A stretch of 64,000 bases of DNA. Source: Rhodothermus marinus DSM 4252. Its GTDB lineage: Bacteria; Bacteroidota; Rhodothermia; Rhodothermales; Rhodothermaceae. The stretch is taken from positions 62,001 through 126,000 of the forward strand of contig NC_013501.1 in NCBI RefSeq assembly GCF_000024845.1, written 5' to 3'. The notes below the pieces were generated by a model, which was not told the origin of the DNA, did not search any database, and saw only the letters and a list, made by a program, of their open reading frames with translations. Shown here piece after piece: positions 61,482-64,000 of this stretch (positions are counted from its first letter, which is position 1; the number at the start of each line of letters is the position of its first letter). The translations under genes and the position numbers were made by a program.

Positions 61482-62618
61482 TCAGTACCAGTAATAGGCG
61501 AGGGTGTCCATGAGGCGTCGAGCCGTGTGCAGGTTTTGCTGGGCGATCTGGCGGCGGCGTTCGGGCGTGAGCGTGAGCGGCCGGGCCGTGTCGTGCAGCG
61601 TGGGTGAAAGGGGGCGCTCCAGGCGCTGTTCCCATTCGATGCGCCAGCTAAGAGGAAGCCGCTCCGGAAACGGTCGGTCCTGCAGGACCAGATACAGCAG
61701 GGCCCAGACGCGTACCGTGGCGTCGAAGTCGTAGCCGCCGCCCAGCGTAAAGAGTGCACGGCCGCCGGTATGTTCGTCGGCCAGCGCTTTCAGGCGTCGG
61801 AAGAGCTGCTCGTAGGCGCGCGTCGAGAGCAGCAGGTCGGCCAGCGGGTCCTGAAAGTGGGCGTCGGCGCCGCACTGGACGACGAGCACGTCGGGCCGAA
61901 ACATCACGAGCGCGTGAGGCACGACGCGCTCGAAGACCTCCAGGTAGCTTTCGTCGTCGGTAAACGGCTGAAGCGGCACGTTCAACGAAAAGCCCTGGCC
62001 GCGGCCCTCGCCGATCTCGTCGATGAAGCCTGTGCCCGGAAACAGGTACTGGCCGGTTTCGTGCAGGCTGATCGTCAGCACCGTGTCTTCCCGGTAGTGG
62101 ATGGCCTGCACGCCGTCGCCGTGGTGGACGTCGATGTCGATGTAGGCCACGCGCAGTCCGGCGTCGGTCAGCGCCCGGATGGCGATGGACAGGTCGTTGT
62201 AGACGCAGAAGCCCGAGGCGCGGGCCGGGTGGGCGTGGTGAAAGCCACCGCCGAGCTGGAGCACGGTAGTGGCCCGGCCATCGGCGATCAGGCGGGCGCC
62301 GTGCAGCGTGCCGCCTACCAGTATGCGGGCGGCCCGGTCCATGTCGGGAAACACGGGCACGTCGGGTGTGTCGAGGCCGAACGCCTCGGCATCGGGCACG
62401 TATTCGCCGCGCGAGGCCGCCTCGACGCGCGCCACGTAGTCCTCGGCGTGCACGCGGAGCACGTCCGCCCGCGTGGCTTCCGGCGGCCGGATCGGCGTCG
62501 GCGCGCAGCCCAGCGCTTCCAGGAGCGTCCAGAGCATTTCCAGGCGCACCGGGCTGAACGGGTGCTCCGGGCCGAAGCAGTAGGTCAGGTAGTCGGGGTG
62601 ATAGACGACGGGGACCAC
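61482..62618 (-). CDS. acuC: AcuC/class-II-type histone deacetylase family enzyme
   Basis: 378 residues from GTG 62618 (VVPVVYHPDYLTYCFG), which overlaps the end of acuB by 34 bp. The zinc deacetylase motifs are LGGGFHHAHPARASGFCVYN (His pair and zinc neighbourhood), DIDVHHGDG (zinc Asp/His) and TLGGGYD. The long C-terminus (WRIEWEQRLERPLSPTLHD) matches AcuC proteins. AcuC removes the acetyl group from acetyl-CoA synthetase lysine, reactivating it. The neighbour acuB strongly supports this call. No acuA acetyltransferase is in the window. Confidence 0.9.
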   Translation of the reverse strand: MVPVVYHPDYLTYCFGPEHPFSPVRLEMLWTLLEALGCAPTPIRPPEATRADVLRVHAEDYVARVEAASRGEYVPDAEAFGLDTPDVPVFPDMDRAARILVGGTLHGARLIADGRATTVLQLGGGFHHAHPARASGFCVYNDLSIAIRALTDAGLRVAYIDIDVHHGDGVQAIHYREDTVLTISLHETGQYLFPGTGFIDEIGEGRGQGFSLNVPLQPFTDDESYLEVFERVVPHALVMFRPDVLVVQCGADAHFQDPLADLLLSTRAYEQLFRRLKALADEHTGGRALFTLGGGYDFDATVRVWALLYLVLQDRPFPERLPLSWRIEWEQRLERPLSPTLHDTARPLTLTPERRRQIAQQNLHTARRLMDTLAYYWY

Positions 62619-63235
62619 GGTTTGTGCGGGGGCCAGATGACTTCGAAGCCTTCCTGTCGGAGCGCGTCGGCCAGCGGGTGCGTCCGATTCGTATCGACGC
62701 GCAGCACCACGCGCAGCCATTCGGAAGATTCCGGGTAGGAGAGCACGGAAAGGATGTTCACGTGGTGGGCGGCCACAGCCGAGGCCAGCGCGGCCAGGCG
62801 ACCGGGCGTGTGTGCCAGGCGCACTTCGATCCGGCCGCTGGGGCGGTCGGCGCCGCTCAGGCGCAGCAGCGCCTCGAGCAGGTCGGTTACGGTAACGATG
62901 CCCACCAGTTCGTCGCCGTCGAGTACGGGCAGGCAACCGATGCGGCGCATGCGCATCAGGCGAGCCGCTTCTTCCACCGGATCGAGCGGTGCGGCGGTGA
63001 CGACGCGCCGCTGCATGACCGAGGCGACCCGGGCATCCGGTGGAAACGGATGGGGGTGCAGCGCACTGGTGGCCAGGCGCAGATCCCGGTCGGTGACGAT
63101 GCCCACCAGACGCCCTTCGTCGACGACGGGCAGGTGGCGGATGGCATGCTCCTGCATCAGCCGATAGGCGGCCGCGAGCGTGGCGTCCGGTGCGATCGTC
63201 TGCACCGGACGCTGCATGACGTCCTGCACCAGCAT
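62585..63235 (-). CDS. acuB: AcuB-like CBS-CBS-ACT protein
   Basis: 216 residues from ATG 63235 (MLVQDVMQRPVQTIAPDATL). Two CBS domains are visible (HAIRHLPVVDEGRLVGIVTD and RRIGCLPVLDGDELVGIVTV), followed by an ACT-like domain (RIEVRLAHTPGRLAALASAV). This is the AcuB architecture: a nucleotide-sensing partner in acetoin/acetate utilisation. It overlaps acuC by 34 bp, which indicates coupled expression. Longer upstream in-frame starts enter sequence facing rlpA and are rejected. Confidence 0.87.
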   Translation of the reverse strand: MLVQDVMQRPVQTIAPDATLAAAYRLMQEHAIRHLPVVDEGRLVGIVTDRDLRLATSALHPHPFPPDARVASVMQRRVVTAAPLDPVEEAARLMRMRRIGCLPVLDGDELVGIVTVTDLLEALLRLSGADRPSGRIEVRLAHTPGRLAALASAVAAHHVNILSVLSYPESSEWLRVVLRVDTNRTHPLADALRQEGFEVIWPPHKPWSPSSITPTT

Positions 63236-63361
63236 GGCTCGTTCAGGCAAAAGCGGAAGGCCGGCACCCAAGCTTACAACCTGCGACGCGGAAGCGCAAG
63301 CCTGAATCCTGAAAGTCGGCACGACGTAGGACGCTCGAAACGCTAAGCACGGCGGAGCGCT

Positions 63362-63790
63362 ATGCGGCACGCACGGCTGCTTTTCTGGGGACTCTGGATC
63401 GGCTTGCTGGCGCTGGTGGCCGGGCGCATGCCGGCTTCGGAAGCGCGGCGTGGGCCGGGCCCGGATACGCTGCAGGTAGCGCTTTATGTGGCGGAAGGTC
63501 GGGCCAGCTACTATGGGACGCGATGGGCCGGGCAGCGAACGGCCAGCGGCGAGGCGTTCGATCCCGAGGCGCTGACGGCCGCGCATCCCACGTTGCCTTT
63601 TGGCGCACGCGTGCGTGTGACCAATCTCCGGAATGGCCGCTCCGTGGTGGTGCGCATCAACGATCGGGGCCCGCACGTCCCGGGCCGGATTATCGACGTG
63701 TCGTATGCCGCCGCCCGTGCCCTGGGGATGGTGCGCAGTGGGACGGTGCCCGTGCGGATCGAGTGGTTGCCAGAGACGGCCGTGGATTAG
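63362..63790 (+). CDS. rlpA: RlpA-like double-psi beta-barrel protein
   Basis: 142 residues with an N-terminal hydrophobic signal (LLFWGLWIGLLALVAG). The RlpA core is intact: GRASYYGTRWAGQRTASGEAFD, LPFGARVRVTNLRNGRSVVV and RINDRGPHVPGRIIDVSYAAAR, including the catalytic Asp-Arg-Gly-Pro loop and the His. RlpA proteins are septal lytic transglycosylases acting on denuded peptidoglycan. The C-terminal SPOR domain of enterobacterial RlpA is absent, so this is the short form. Its stop codon overlaps that of the convergent partial gene. Confidence 0.88.
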   Translation: MRHARLLFWGLWIGLLALVAGRMPASEARRGPGPDTLQVALYVAEGRASYYGTRWAGQRTASGEAFDPEALTAAHPTLPFGARVRVTNLRNGRSVVVRINDRGPHVPGRIIDVSYAAARALGMVRSGTVPVRIEWLPETAVD

Positions 63791-64000
63791 TTCGTTCCCG
63801 GGGTGCGAATGACGAGGCGGTCCGGGAGGTCGTTGCGTTGAGGAGCCGGATTGAGCAGCGGACCGGTCAGCGGCGTGTCGAGCGCGGTCACGAACGGGGC
63901 CAGCGTCGAAAACAGAAACTCCTGCTGAAACTCGAAGAAGTCGTCGTCGAAACCGGCCCGGTCGCCTTCGTGCCCGACGATGTCCAGAAAGAGCAGGCGC
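63787..64000 (-). CDS. C-terminal end of an unknown protein (partial)
   Basis: 70 codons, ending at TAA 63789-63787, read in from the right edge as RLLFLDIVGHEGDRAGFDDD and onward to PDRLVIRTPGTN. The stop overlaps the rlpA stop codon by two bases on the opposite strand. No family is recognisable from this tail. The rest of the gene is outside the window. Confidence 0.6.
   Translation of the reverse strand, partial: RLLFLDIVGHEGDRAGFDDDFFEFQQEFLFSTLAPFVTALDTPLTGPLLNPAPQRNDLPDRLVIRTPGTN

Overview
The window is high-GC bacterial DNA. It carries long, arginine/glutamate-rich proteins, a secreted protease with a C-terminal Por-type (T9SS) sorting domain, several marine-polysaccharide hydrolases, and a GH16 beta-glucanase that matches, as far as I can recall it, the Rhodothermus marinus beta-glucanase. 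The best fit is a chromosomal segment of Rhodothermus or a very close relative (Rhodothermota, thermophilic, marine hot springs). No rRNA, tRNA or CRISPR array was seen.

Layout. 1-4.4 kb is the right end of an integrated element on the minus strand: tyrosine integrase, a coupled unknown gene, an AlpA-like helix-turn-helix gene and a Toprim/DUF3987 primase that runs off the left edge. An orphan plus-strand terminator follows at 4.6 kb. 4.8-10.7 kb holds a membrane-anchored 33-residue-repeat protein, a tolC-macA-macB(ATPase only) efflux operon and an RluA-type pseudouridine synthase. 10.6-15.4 kb has a D-threonine aldolase-like enzyme, a soluble chemotaxis-type receptor and atpD-atpC. 15.6-25.2 kb has a secreted M14 carboxypeptidase, pyrimidine-nucleoside phosphorylase, a GH9 enzyme, ribosomal protein L31, thiC behind a TPP riboswitch, and a DUF4405 membrane protein. 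25.4-26.8 kb is one strikingly AT-rich gene, a dGTPase, in an otherwise GC-rich neighbourhood.

26.8-37.3 kb: uvrA, marC, the RNA polymerase omega subunit, a GH95 enzyme, a beta-propeller lipoprotein, an aldo/keto reductase and two conserved unknowns. 37.4-46 kb: an M16 zinc protease, then a tightly packed run of pspA, two coiled-coil genes, a lipoprotein gene, an enoyl-CoA hydratase and a CNNM/CorC protein with overlapping start/stop codons, followed by an AhpD-like protein and a small membrane protein. 46-52.4 kb: a lipoprotein, a secreted metzincin protease whose start is interrupted by a 9-bp homopolymer, methylcitrate-cycle genes prpB-prpC and a membrane protein. 52.5 kb holds GTAGGGGCG-type palindromic repeats.

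52.7-59 kb is a complete-looking biotin operon, birA-bioB-bioF-KASIII-bioA-bioD on the minus strand. It has a BirA-type operator directly upstream of birA and a BioZ-like ketoacyl-ACP synthase in place of bioC/bioH. 59-64 kb: the GH16 beta-glucanase, a two-gene nucleotidyltransferase pair whose second gene is frameshifted at a tetranucleotide repeat, a ROK fructokinase, acuC-acuB, an RlpA-like protein and the tail of an unknown gene.

The observations most worth following are the satellite-like element, the AT-rich solitary dGTPase (possible nucleotide-depletion defence), the homopolymer-disrupted T9SS protease, the BioZ-type biotin operon under BirA, the pspA-led module, and the overlapping nucleotidyltransferase pair.
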